Of a stretch of 64,000 nt of DNA, positions 1-10,270 are shown piece after piece (positions within the stretch are counted from its first letter, which is position 1; every line of letters begins with the position of its first letter). The notes below the pieces were generated by a model. The model was not told where the DNA came from and made no database searches. It saw only the letters and a program-made list of their open reading frames with translations. This stretch comes from Cryptomeria japonica (taxonomy: Eukaryota > Streptophyta > Pinopsida > Cupressales > Cupressaceae): positions 183,296,977 to 183,360,976 of the forward strand of contig NC_081411.1 of NCBI RefSeq assembly GCF_030272615.1, read 5' to 3'. A program made the position numbers and the translations under genes.

Positions 1-1320
1 GGTAACATGAGCACCACCATCTTCCCCTTCGATCAACTCTTGGAGGAAGGGTATGGTATGGGATTGAATCTCCTTTTTTTGGTTACTTAATGTTATTTCA
101 AGTTGTTTTCTATGTTCTACAACCATTTTCAACTTTTCCATGATAATTTGCTGAGCATTTTGAGTTATGGGTCCACCTTTATTAGTGGAGATTTTAACTA
201 CATCCGGTTCCAGTGATTTAGGTTCACTCGCAGCCAAACTATCTTCTTTCAAGGCCAACTGATACTTGAGTAAGGAGTTGGCAATTGAGGGAGGAGCACT
301 GGCAGGACAAGGGCGAGCTTGTGGTTGACAAGTTGGGGGGGTAGGTTCAGATGGGGCTAGTGATTCAGTAGCAATAGGTTGGGAAGATAGGTCTAGAGGT
401 GGAGGTGCAGAGTGCACTGGGTGAGGAGTAGGGTCATTCTTCTTAGAATCTTCTAAGGCCAGGTGTAGGTGGTTTTGAACAAAGGTCTTCTTGGAGGAGG
501 TATCATTTTTCTTTACCATCAGAGGGAAATTTTTAAGGAAGTGCCCACTTCTTCTACATTTATGGCATGCATTAATCCCTCCCAAATATTCTAAGGGACA
601 TGAGAATAACTGGTTTTCAATACATATATCTATTCCAGAGGGGAAAGTTGATCCAAGGTTGAAAGCAATGAGAACCCTCGCATCCATATGGGGTAGTAAT
701 GCAGCCGAGGAATCAATTTTAATTACTTTGCCAAGAGGTTCAGTGATTTTAGTGATAAAGTTCCATAAAAATGGGGGGACATTTTTAATAACTACCCATT
801 TAGGGTTGGAGAGTGCCATTATTTCCTCGTTACATGCAAGAGGGGTCCAAGGAACGGCCCTAAAATAGGTGTTACCTATACTCCAGAATTGTTTATCGAC
901 AACCTTCCTCTGCATTTCTTTGTCATTAAAAAAAATAAGAAATAGCCCTTTTTGCAACATTCTACAAAACGAAAACTGAATTCCAAATTTTATACACCAA
1001 GTATCTTGAAACCTTTTATTCAAATATTGTCTAGATGGTATTCTATCTACATCAAGGGCTGCTAAAAAAATCACAAAATCCCTAAGCCTAGAAATCTCTT
1101 TAGAAATGCATTCAGTCATAGAGGAATTAGGTTTAATGATGACTCTTGGGGCTGAGGCAACCTCACCTTCTTCACGGTTTTGGGTTGCTGTTGCATCTTG
1201 GGCCGCCTCTAGTTTGAACCTCGCCTCATCTAGGAAGGTCGTGCAGAGCCCTTGGATAGTCTGGCTAAATTTTTTTTTCCCATTGTTGGTATTTTGTGTG
1301 GGTATTAAGCCTAGCGCCAT
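1..1320 (-). CDS. LINE-type ORF1 protein, DUF4283 plus zinc knuckle, partial
   Basis: Reading the minus strand from the ATG at 1320 gives 440 codons with no stop to the window edge, so the C-terminus lies outside. Residues about 60-220 resemble the DUF4283 RNA-binding-like domain of plant LINE ORF1 proteins; a KWVVIKNVPPFLW-type segment is visible. A zinc knuckle follows (minus-strand codons over about 526-567, CHKCRRSGHFLKNF). Its last ligand is Phe rather than Cys, so the CX2CX4HX4C pattern is incomplete. A Pro/Ser-rich linker and a Gln/Lys-rich helical tail come next. In L1-type elements ORF1 binds the element RNA and ORF2 (endonuclease and reverse transcriptase) lies downstream, here off the left edge. 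It is the longest uninterrupted coding frame in the window apart from low-complexity ORFs. A domesticated DUF4283 zinc-knuckle gene is the alternative. Confidence 0.72.
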   Translation of the reverse strand, partial: MALGLIPTQNTNNGKKKFSQTIQGLCTTFLDEARFKLEAAQDATATQNREEGEVASAPRVIIKPNSSMTECISKEISRLRDFVIFLAALDVDRIPSRQYLNKRFQDTWCIKFGIQFSFCRMLQKGLFLIFFNDKEMQRKVVDKQFWSIGNTYFRAVPWTPLACNEEIMALSNPKWVVIKNVPPFLWNFITKITEPLGKVIKIDSSAALLPHMDARVLIAFNLGSTFPSGIDICIENQLFSCPLEYLGGINACHKCRRSGHFLKNFPLMVKKNDTSSKKTFVQNHLHLALEDSKKNDPTPHPVHSAPPPLDLSSQPIATESLAPSEPTPPTCQPQARPCPASAPPSIANSLLKYQLALKEDSLAASEPKSLEPDVVKISTNKGGPITQNAQQIIMEKLKMVVEHRKQLEITLSNQKKEIQSHTIPFLQELIEGEDGGAHVT

Positions 1321-1682
1321 CGGATTCCTTCTCCATTAATGGAGGCACAAGTAGGAATAAATGCGGGGGCTTCCCACTAGGTCTGGGAGCCCTTGGGTAG
1401 AGATTCGACCTACCACCAAGGACTGTTCGTGTTCATCCTTGGTTGCAAAGCTCCGCCAAAAAACCCACCTCCTCTTTTTACCAACTTGTTGATATATTGT
1501 TTTTTCAAAAATTTTAAGAAAGTAACTTACTAAAATAATATTAAAGAATGTCCAAACAATGTGACATTATTTACAAAGATTAAAAAGAATTAACCTCCTA
1601 AAATAATAAAATATTTAAATAAAGTAACTTTCTAATAGTTTAAAACAATTTCACTATACTAAATACATTGGCTATCATTTTG
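1321..1682 (-). other. Probable LINE 5' leader and AT-rich spacer
   Basis: Non-coding. About 1321-1460 is GC-richer and directly upstream of the minus-strand ORF1, so it is probably that LINE's 5' untranslated region. About 1460-1680 is AT-rich with no recognisable feature and separates two oppositely oriented LINE-like ORFs. Confidence 0.35.
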
Positions 1683-3138
1683 ATGGCGACCACAAGTGGT
1701 GGATGGCCCTAGGCGGGAAGAAATTTTAAAAATTCAAACCAGAGCAAAGTCACAGGATGGAAGAGGTTTCGACAAGGTTTTGAAGGATAGCACAGGGATT
1801 GTCAAGGGGCTAGACAAATGAGCATTCAGCAGACAAACAATCTTTTTTTTCATCGTCGAGGCACTTTCATTAGTACCTCTATTGTCCAAAGTGGCAGCAT
1901 TTCTTACTACTTAAACTCCTTAATAGAGAGAAAGAGGGAATTTTGACATTTGTGATGAAAATTAGTTTGAATATATTCAAAAACTAGAAGAAGACAAAGG
2001 TTTTTAGAATTATTTTTTTAAGGGGTATGAGGCAGATCTGAAACCTAAGTGCTCTCAAAATGAAGAAGTTGAACCTCATGATCTTCTGTCTTTCATATCT
2101 TTTGATCCAAATCTTTGTTCATCGTCTATTCATAGGGTGGTGGATACTCAGAAAGATTATGTTTCTCTTCATGAGAAAGAGGGGGAGGGTGATTTAATTC
2201 TTCAGAAGAATGGCCAGTTTCTTACAACTGAAGGGTAGAGTCCACTTTAATTTATTTTATCTCTAGGAATCTTAAGTAAGATTAATCCTTTTCCAAATAA
2301 AAATTCCATGGCCTCAATGCCTCATATAGTAAGTTAATGGTGGTTGAATGCAAACCCCTCTAGATTTATTTCTCTTTAGATCTCTATGCCGATAACGAGT
2401 AATCTTAAAAAGTCTTTGAATCCACTCAAATCACATTTGGAAAAAAATAAGGATTTTTTAATGCAATTTAAAGACTCATTTGTGGAGAGGAAGTATGATC
2501 ATCTGGTTATGGACCAGATTAACAAAGCTTTCTCTTTTTTCTTAGATGATCTGTTACAACAAGAAGGTACTACGCTTAGCATTGTAGAATTCAATGCCTT
2601 CAATGAGATTTTTCTTGATAGGAGTAATGGGTCCTCAATTCAAATAAAGAATTCAAGTTCTAACCTGGCTATGATAAAGGTCAATGATCCTTTTCTTAAT
2701 CTACTTGGTTTGGGTGTAGTTGAGGATCAAAGGCCTATTTTGTATAAACATCAACAAGATTCATTAATATTGCAGACCATAGAACCTCCTGGGGAAATTT
2801 CATATCCTATTGATATGGAAGAGCAAAGGATTGTTCCATTAGAATAGCAGCAAGAAGTTAAAGGTACTAGGGAGGTTTCATATTCGAATGGCCTGGTAGA
2901 GCAAAGAATTGTTCCTTTTGAGAAGCAAATGGAAGGTAAGGGTAAAGACATTCCTCCAGTAGTCTCTTCTATTTATCAAACACAGTCTAAGAAGGTAATT
3001 AGTGTGATTAAACCAAAAGGGAGAGGCAAACCACCAAAAAAGAAGAGATTGTTGAAAAAAACTAGAGAGGGGGTCCAACTGGGGGTGCAATCCACTCTAG
3101 ATGATAAATTTTATTTGGGGAGCCCTTGGCTCTCCTGA
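1683..3138 (+). pseudogene. Decayed LINE-like ORF1 on the plus strand
   Basis: From the ATG at 1683 a protein-like frame runs with a stop near 1710, another near 1791, and a one-base shift near 1938. It continues in one frame to 3138 through stops at about 1966, 2008, 2236, 2251, 2335, 2380 and 2845. The longest intact piece is 2386-2847. After the TAG at 2845 the same frame continues to 3138 and ends in a Lys/Arg/Pro-rich, AT-hook-like tail (GRGKPPKKKR). The basic tail and the adjoining ORF2-start relic at 3145 suggest a non-LTR element. No named domain is seen in the N-terminal half. It is transcribed away from the LINE ORF1 at 1-1320. Confidence 0.5.
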
Positions 3139-3723
3139 TCAGGAATGAGGATTTGATGTAGGAGCATCCCCGGTTCTTGGCAATCTTGCATCAACCAAAA
3201 AATATATTTATTTTCAGTTTGTTTTCCTATTTTGCAGTTTCAACATTTCATCTTGTGTTTCTTTGTATTTGCTCAGCAGATCTTGCAGAGCTGGATTTTG
3301 ATCGTGGACATGTTCATCTACCTTATCTTAATTCCTCAAGATTTTTGGATCTATTCTAGCAATTTATCATTTCTGGAATCTGAGACAGTTTTTTGGCTTG
3401 GAACACCAAAACTGTTTGGACCTATTTTGCTATTGGCGAATCTTTGGGATCCCTTCTGTAGCTTGCAGGGCCTCAATTCATTGTCTCCAACGTTCCTTGG
3501 CGTGTGGTTGAGCTTCCCTAAGGTCTGCACTTCATCTTATGGATTTTCAAGAGGATTCTCTTTGGCAGAGGTCAACCTAGTTATTTTACATGTTTCATCT
3601 TGTTCATTGACATTTCATTCATCTTGGACCAACGTGGATCATTCTTGATCATATAAATTAATGTAATTGAGCATTAGAAATCATCCATTACAACATAGAA
3701 GATAAATCTTAAGGTTGAGAAGT
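3139..3723 (+). other. Relic of a LINE ORF2 start, then unassigned DNA
   Basis: At 3145 ATGAGGATTTGATGTAGGAG resembles the usual start of plant LINE ORF2 (Met-Arg-Ile-Leu-x-Trp-Asn-x-Arg-Gly) with a lost base and a Trp-to-stop change. Nothing recognisable as endonuclease or reverse transcriptase follows. The overlapping ORFs at 3177-3648 are Phe/Leu/Ser-rich and match nothing I know, so they are not called as genes. Confidence 0.35.
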
Positions 3724-5410
3724 GGTGTAGGAGCACCTAGAGTTTAGTTGCTATGTCAATCTGATGTTTGTGTCTTAGAAGTTAGGGGTCATGTCATTCT
3801 GGTTCAATAAGGTCTATGCAGACCATTTGTAATGTCTTTTCATGTTTTCAGGTCTGTATGTCAAATTTGGAGTCATATTTTGCAAGTCCGTAAAATTTGT
3901 CAATGTTGTCATCAGGATAAGTTATACATGTATACGGTGAAAATGGATAACAACAATATTGAAAGACTAAATGAATTCAACCACAAAACCCTAGCCTAAT
4001 AACAACAAAGATCCACCATAACATATGAAGATTACCTAAAACAATGCAAATCAAATGAAATCACACAGATTAAACCATCACATGTCCAATAGGGTTTCGG
4101 ATCTCCATTCTTCCTATCTCCATTGATCTTGCTTGATATATTTGCTCTCAGATTTTATGTGCACAAGAGCTCAACAAAGAACGGAGTGTGGTTGCAAGTA
4201 GGATCACATATGAAGGTGCAAAGCGAGTGTAGTCAAGTGCATAATTGAATTAGCTAGGTAGTTAGGGTTTGATAATGAAGGAAGCATATCCTTATATAGG
4301 AGACACTATATGAAATGGAGGGATAAGATTGAGAGGTGTAAAAGGAAGACGACTATGATTAGAGGGTAGGTAGAAAAAAATAATAATAATGAAAGGGTAG
4401 GTAGTGTAGGAGTTAAGAGATGAATGACATGTGTCATGGGTAGAAAAGGCTAATGAATTAATTAAATAAATAAAGATTTATTTAATTAATAGAAGAAGTG
4501 GGATCAATTAAATATATAAGATATTTATTTAATTTAGGAAAAGGATAATTTAAATAAATAAACGTATTTATTTAAATGAGAAATAAGGCTAGAAGAGGAT
4601 AAATGAATTAATTAAATAAATAAAGATTTATTTAATTAATAGAAGAATTAGGCTTAGATAATTAAATAAATAAAAATATTTATTTAATTAGACTGGACAA
4701 TTTTAGGTGTCTACAATACCAATAAAGTATCATTGTTGTAAAAAACTGTCAATGTCATCGGGATAGTTATCCTGATGAGGTGTCACTATTGTAAAAGGAG
4801 TATCAAGTTTTTCGTTGGAATAGTTATCCCGATAAAAGAGTCATGAGGATAGGTTCTTCTATCGGATTGGCAAATAGTGTTTAGCCGACAATGGAAGGTT
4901 ATCTCGATTGTTGTCCAATTGCCTGATTCGGTATAGTTATGCCAACATGGGGTCATCGGGGTAAGTTTAAATTATCAGAATTACACAAAAAGGTTACCCC
5001 GTCAATAGTAGTTATTCTGATGGGTGAAATAAGAACATCGATGTCCAGTAGGGTTTAGTCAGTTCGGAATTTCTATTCTAATGTTTGTGTTAATTTTTTA
5101 TTTTTCAAATTTGTAGTCAAACAATCATGTAGTCCAACAGTCATGGAGGGAAAGTACAAATTTGGTATAAATTGTATAGCAATGTGGAAAAATGGATTTT
5201 GAAGGAGTAATGTGAGAATTTGAATATCTGAATCTGATTTTGTAACATAGCTTGAAAATTTTGCAATCACTGGTATCATTTCGAAGGTTCATGTTTCCGC
5301 AATTCCTATATTTCATGCAAATCAATGTTTTTGTATGAATTCAATATAATTGGACAATAGGCAAGTAGGGTTTTATCCATGATTCAACAATTCTCCCTCT
5401 CTATATTGCA
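3724..5410 (+). repeat. Probable gypsy-1 5' LTR, interrupted by a solo LTR
   Basis: The DNA upstream of the gypsy-1 primer-binding site is non-coding and lies where its 5' LTR should be. The right boundary, ending TTGCA at 5410, is close to the PBS at 5417. The left boundary (TGTAGGAGC at about 3724) is a guess, because no second copy is present to compare. Near-palindromic words of the type ATCGGGATAGTTATCCTGAT recur between about 3910 and 5020. The 787-bp solo LTR at 3929-4715 sits inside it. Confidence 0.4.
3929..4715 (-). mobile_element. Solo LTR of the gypsy-3 family
   Basis: This 787-bp block starts TGTATACGGTG and ends GGTGTCTACA. It is the reverse complement of the LTRs at 26733-27525 and 42188-42952, and is parallel to the copy at 21648-22425. 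The flanks are ATACA (3924-3928) and ATACC (4716-4720), a 4-of-5 TSD. No internal element sequence is attached, so it is a solo LTR, presumably left by recombination between two LTRs. It carries the family's AT-rich palindromes (about 4450-4690) built from TTAATTAAATAAATAAA and its complement. Confidence 0.85.
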
Positions 5411-5416
5411 TAAAAG

Positions 5417-5428
5417 TGGTATCAGAGC
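5417..5428 (+). other. Primer-binding site of gypsy-1 (initiator Met tRNA)
   Basis: TGGTATCAGAGC matches the complement of the 3' end of plant initiator methionine tRNA, the usual minus-strand primer site in many plant LTR elements. It lies just upstream of the gag start at 5501. Confidence 0.8.
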
Positions 5429-5500
5429 TTAGGTTCTAATTGGGATTTTGTGTGTGTAGTCTGAGCGGAATTAGTGATTGCATAGAATAAGAAGGGCAAT

Positions 5501-7309
5501 ATGCCTCCCAAGGGAAGTGCAACCCTCACAAAAGAGGTGAGGTCGGTCAAGGAGGGCCAAGATGGTATGTTGATTAGGATAGCAACACTGGAAGCAACTT
5601 TGAGGATAACTGGGGTTGCTATGTGGATAGCGAATTGGAAGAAGAAGAAGTGGGTGAGAAGGGGAATGAAGCTCCCCAAAATGTACCCCAAGAAGAATAG
5701 TTGGGGCCGGAAGAGAAAAATTTTCTAGCGGTGCTCAAGGCTATCAAAGGAGACCATTTTGACATTAAATTACATTTGCCAATGTATGGTGGCAAGATGG
5801 ATAATAAGGAGGTACTAGATTGGATAGATTCCCTTGATAACTACTTTGACTTCAAGGAGGTCCAGAAGGACCAAAATGTGAAGCTGGCTAGGACTAAGTT
5901 GAAGGGGTCAGCACTGACTTGGTGGAATTACACTTGGTCAGAAAGGTTGAGAAGAGGAAAGCCCAAGATTAACACTTGGGATAGAATGGTAGAAAAGGTG
6001 AAGGCCCAATTTCTACTGGGTGATTAAGAGATTTAAATCTTTAGGAGACTATAGCATCTAAAGCAAAAAGAGATGGATGTGATGACATATACAAAGGAAT
6101 TTAATAAATTAAGCCTGAGGACAGGGAACCATGAAGATGAAGTGGAGAGAATAGAAAGGTATATGAATGGGTTGAGACATAGCATACAAGATGAATTGAG
6201 TTTAACTACCCCTAGGAGTGTAGAAGAATGTTTCTAGTTGGCCACAAGAGAAGGAGACAAGGTTAAAAGGAGGCAGGAGCAACAGGCCAGGGGTAGAGGA
6301 AAGAAAAATAGAGGAAAAGGAAACTTTGGAGGAGGTAGAACACAATTCCAAAATCATCAAGGGGAGACTAGTGGACAGCAAGGAAAAAACCAATGAGCAA
6401 AGAGGTGGATTTAGGGGCAGGAGATCTAACACAAGAGGCAAATTTGGAAACCAAGGAAGAGGATCAAATACATTCGCAGGGAAGTGTTTTGAATGCGGCC
6501 AAATTGGTCACCCTACTTGGAGATGCCCAAACAAACCAAGTACAAGCTCATATGGAGGAGAAAGGAAGACACAAGTTGTTCATGAGGAAGAGGCTGAGAG
6601 TGTGAACTCACCATCATTGCTTGTAGAACCTCTGGTAGGGGAAAATTCACTCATGAGGAGGACATTGATCAAGGTCCCAACCATCAAGGAACCACCACAA
6701 AGAAAATCTTTGTTTAGAACCACATGTATGGCACAAGGTAAGGTATGTAAAGTGGTAGTTGATTCCAGTTCCATTGATAATTTAGTTGCAGTAGAGATGG
6801 TAGAAAAGTTAAAAATAAAGAGGATCCCTCACCCCACACCATACAAGGTGTCTTGGCTAAATAAGGGTCAGCAAGTGCTTGTCAATGAGCAGTCTTGGGT
6901 AGAGTTCAGTATTGGTACTTATGAGGATTAAATTTTGTGTGACATGATTCCCATGGATGTGTGCCACATCCTACTTGGAAGGCCTTGGCAGTATGATAAG
7001 GAAACCCAACATGATGGAAAGAAGAATGTCATTGTCATCAAGAAGGGGGGAGTATCATATACCCTTACCCCACTAGAGGAAGATGAGAGTACATACCATG
7101 AAGGGCCTAGAATAATGGTCGTGAAGGAGAAGGAGTTCATGAAGAACCTGAAAGAAGAGTGTGGATACACCATTGCGGGGGAACCAATCTCTGAAGCAAT
7201 AGTTAATAACAACAAGGAAGTCCCTAAAGCAGTGCAGACCCTACTTGATAAGTATGAAGGTATAGTAGTGAAGGAATTACCTAATTCCTTGACCCCATCC
7301 ACGACATGA
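5501..7309 (+). pseudogene. Gypsy-1 gag and aspartic protease, decayed
   Basis: The gag polyprotein starts MPPKGSATLTKEV at 5501. A shift near 5640-5700 leads to a retrotransposon-gag capsid segment (5701-6027, ALTWWNYTW-type core). After several stops (about 6025-6240) and a second shift near 6390, an Arg/Gly-rich stretch and an intact zinc knuckle follow (about 6484-6527, CFECGQIGHPTWRCP). The protease region (6600-6930) has DSSS where an active enzyme has DSG or DTG, so the catalytic loop is altered. A TAA at 6929 interrupts the same frame, which continues to 7309 through an LLGRPWQYD segment. Gag packages element RNA and the protease matures the polyprotein. Gypsy-2 (25144-26732) is a relative with the same domain order and an intact DSG. 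Confidence 0.82.
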
Positions 7310-7775
7310 GTCACCATATTGACCTAATTCCTGGTGCAAGTCTTCCCAATAAAGTGACATACAAAATGACACCTCAACAAAATGAGGAGATCAAGAAGCA
7401 GGTCCAGGAATTGCTTGATAAGGGCTTGGTGAGAAAGAGTTTGAGCCCATGTGTTGTGCCAACTATTTTGGCACCCAAAAAAGATGGAGATTGGAGGCTT
7501 TGTATAGATTCAAGGACTATCAACAAGATAACCATTAGATATAGATTCCCCATTCCTTGGATGGAAGATCTTGTGGACAATCTAGCTGGAGCAAGGTACT
7601 TTACTAAAATTGATTTAAAAAGAGGTTATCACCAAATCAGTATCAAAGAGGGGGATGAGTGGAAGAAGGATTTCAAGACTAATGAAAGCCTGTATGAATG
7701 GCTTGTCATGCCTTTTGGGCTATCTAATGCCCCAAGTACATCCATGATACTCATGAATGAGGTCCTAAGAGACTT
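7306..7775 (+). pseudogene. Gypsy-1 reverse transcriptase, N-terminal part
   Basis: After a one-base shift at about 7300 the RT fingers and palm are readable: a [14 protein letters not shown] start, [20 protein letters not shown], a [11 protein letters not shown] motif and [11 protein letters not shown]. The frame stops abruptly at 7775, where copia-1 inserted. The rest of RT, including the YLDD catalytic loop, resumes at 18857. The 5 bases GACTT at 7771-7775 are repeated at 18857-18861 as the target-site duplication. The equivalent uninterrupted stretch in gypsy-2 is at about 43200-43640. Confidence 0.88.
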
Positions 7776-9195
7776 TCTTGGCATTTGCATGAAGATTGCA
7801 TTAATGATATGTTATGTTGTCATTGATCTCAATTGATCCGGTCATGATATTGCTAATATTAATGATATTGTTGTTATTGTTGATACTATCTTGTAAACCA
7901 GTATGTAAGTTTGTGAGTTGAACCAGTAATTAGAGTATAAGGTTAAAAGCCTTTCTATGTTATGTAACTAGTAAACCCTCAGTTGTTTTTGCTAAGCCTA
8001 ACCGATTAAGGTTGTTGAATTGGTTATGTTGGTTTATGATCTAATGTTGAGCGGTAATGATGGTGACATGTAAGGTCATTGTATGAAGACAAGTTCAAAT
8101 GTTTTGGAGTGTTTTTTTTGTGGTCTAGGGAATGAGAAAAGTGTATTGCATCTAATGCAAAGCACGTGATGAGTTACTGAGCTCGATGAAGCGGTATCAT
8201 GGAGCGGTTGAGGTTTTCTTGATTGATATGTAGAGATTGCTATGAAAACCAATGGCCATGCTTGTACCGACTTGATTGTAATCTCGATGAGAAGATTAGA
8301 TCTTTGTTATGTTACCAACCTAATTGGTTTGTATTTAAGATCGATGAAGTTGTTTTATTTTAGTGTTGGCAAGAGTTGGCTGAAATTAGTTGAGTGTGTG
8401 GTTCCTTAACCAAAGAATGAGTCTGTAGTTTGAGTAAAGGTAGATAGAAGCTTAAATGGATCTGATCAAGCAATTGTAGTACTATTCTGACAGATCAAGA
8501 CATTCCTATTATTTTCTAACAATCACATCATATTTGAAATCCCCTGACCGGTTAAGCTCTAACAAGCTTGGTTAGTTATTAAATCCTCTAGCAAGGTGGT
8601 CCATTAGATTGGATTCTCAAATCCTCTATTGAGGTCACTCCTTATAGGGTATTTGCTTCTAACAAGGTATTTGTAGTCAATCCCTTAACCGGGTGATTCC
8701 TAATAGGATCAATTCTTAACAAGGCTTTTTGTAAAAGCTTTAACAGGCTTGGCTCCTAACAGGGTGAACTTCAGAAGAGTTCAAATATTTTCTTGTGAGT
8801 CCCATCTCACCGTGCTTTTTACCTATTTGGTTTCTCCACGTATAAATACTTGTGTCAAGTGGTGAATGTTTTTGTGGTTATGATCTTATTGTTGATTTGA
8901 TTTAACTATTTCTGATAAGGCATGATAACCAAAAGCATTGAGAAATGAAGTATGTTAACATATGATAAAGCATTTGGATGTTCACTAGTTTGATGTTGTT
9001 TACTGTTCAGTTGTTGTAACAGTCAATCGGTATTCTTATGAGTATTGATTTTGATAGTGTTATTTCATTGATTAATTTACTTTGAGTGGTTGAGTTTGAG
9101 TTTGGCAAAGTTTGTATCAGTTTTTCTATTTACTGATTTACCCCCCCCCCCCTCTCAGTAATCTACCGAAAACTTATTCTTTCATCATACCATCA
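7776..9195 (+). repeat. Copia-1 5' LTR
   Basis: 1420 bp, matched closely by 13705-13957 plus 17687-18856. It begins TCTTGGCATTTGC and ends CATACCATCA. From about 8530 to 8780 it holds degenerate repeats of words such as CTCCTAACAGGG and CTTAACCGGG. A C-rich tract (about 9140-9150) precedes the end. Confidence 0.9.
8841..8848 (+). promoter_or_regulatory. TATA box of the copia-1 LTR
   Basis: TATAAATA lies in the last third of the LTR, as expected for the U3 promoter. The same word is kept in the 3' LTR (18500-18507) and in the copia-2 LTR (23259-23266). The transcription start is inferred to lie about 30 bases downstream. Confidence 0.6.
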
Positions 9196-9197
9196 AT

Positions 9198-9209
9198 TGG
9201 TATCAGAGC
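9198..9209 (+). other. Copia-1 primer-binding site (initiator Met tRNA)
   Basis: TGGTATCAGAGC begins two bases after the LTR end (CATCA at 9191-9195) and is complementary to the 3' end of initiator Met tRNA. Confidence 0.88.
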
Positions 9210-9265
9210 ATCTCAGGTTCTCTAAGATCTAAGCCTAACATCTTAAGGAAAATATCTGCTAGATC

Positions 9266-10270
9266 ATGATGAAGAAGGAAGGTCTGAAGTTCAATAGAGA
9301 AAACTATAGGATCTGGAGAGACAGAATGAATATTTACATCAAGAGTTTGGGAAGTCAGTATTGGGATCATGTAGAATCTATGTATATTGCACCTACTGGA
9401 ACTATGGCTGATGATCAGAATAAAGAACAACAAGAAAATAATTAAGCATTGGAGGCTATTATTAGTTTGTTGTCTGATGTTGAATATGTAGATATTCATG
9501 GTCTTGAAACTACATATGAAGTGTGGAAAAAACTTGAAGAGATTTATAGAGGTGATGAACATGTTAAGATTGCTAAAGAGGAGAGTTTAAGAGGAAATTT
9601 TGATGACATGAGGATGTCTAAAGGTGAGAATATCTAGCAGTATGGTCAAAGGATAAAAGAGATAGTCAGTGAAATTAAGAGTGCAGGAGGGAAAGTGGAA
9701 GATGCCACAGTAATGAGTAAGGTACTGAGAACCCTGCTACCGGTCTATGCTATTCGAGTTGTGTCTATTCAAGAGCTGAAGTCCATTGACAAAACTAAGG
9801 TAACTCTTGACTCCATCACTGGCAAGCTTACTACTTTTGAACTAAATGGTTATGATGGTAGTGTACAAAAATCTAAGTCTACATTTAGAGCTTCTGTTTC
9901 TAACCCATTTGTGAGAAAAAGTAGATATACTAGTCATGGTTATGAATCTAGATTCAGCAGAGATGTTGATGATGAAGATAGTTTAGTGGAGCTTGAAGCA
10001 TTATTGGAAAAGTGGTTGCCTAGAGGCACTGGTAAATATAGAGGTAAACTATCTTTAAAATGTTTTTGCATGCAACAAGATTGGTCATATAGCAACTAAT
10101 TGTCCTAATGGTGAAAATGAACACAAGAGAGATAAATTCAAGAAGTATAAGGGAAAAGGCAAGAGAGATTGTCTTATTGCTATTGATAGTGGTATCACTG
10201 ATGAAGAATCTGATGATGATGCTAGTGAAGATATTGTGTTTGTAGCTATTAAGAAAGAGATATCAGACTA
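9266..10270 (+). pseudogene. Copia-1 gag, decayed
   Basis: The start at 9266 (MMKKEGLKFNRENYRIW) gives a typical copia gag N-terminus, KFNRENYRIWRDRM. Stops at about 9443 and 9635 interrupt one frame that continues to 10099. Near 10060 an extra base falls inside the zinc knuckle (Cys-Phe then Cys-Asn-Lys-Ile-Gly-His), and the next frame carries on with the rest of the knuckle and a Lys-rich then acidic linker. A stop at about 10270 ends the segment. Gag forms the virus-like particle and binds RNA. Confidence 0.82.

Noticed and set aside
491-868. Plus-strand 125-residue ORF
   Set aside because: Shadow of the longer minus-strand LINE ORF1 frame, which carries the domain evidence.
3177-3648. 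Hydrophobic Phe/Leu-rich ORFs resembling membrane proteins
   Set aside because: T-rich DNA gives Phe/Leu runs in two overlapping frames; no conserved feature.
5417-5428. tRNA gene hint from TGGTATCAGAGC
   Set aside because: It is only a primer-binding site; no cloverleaf surrounds any of the copies.
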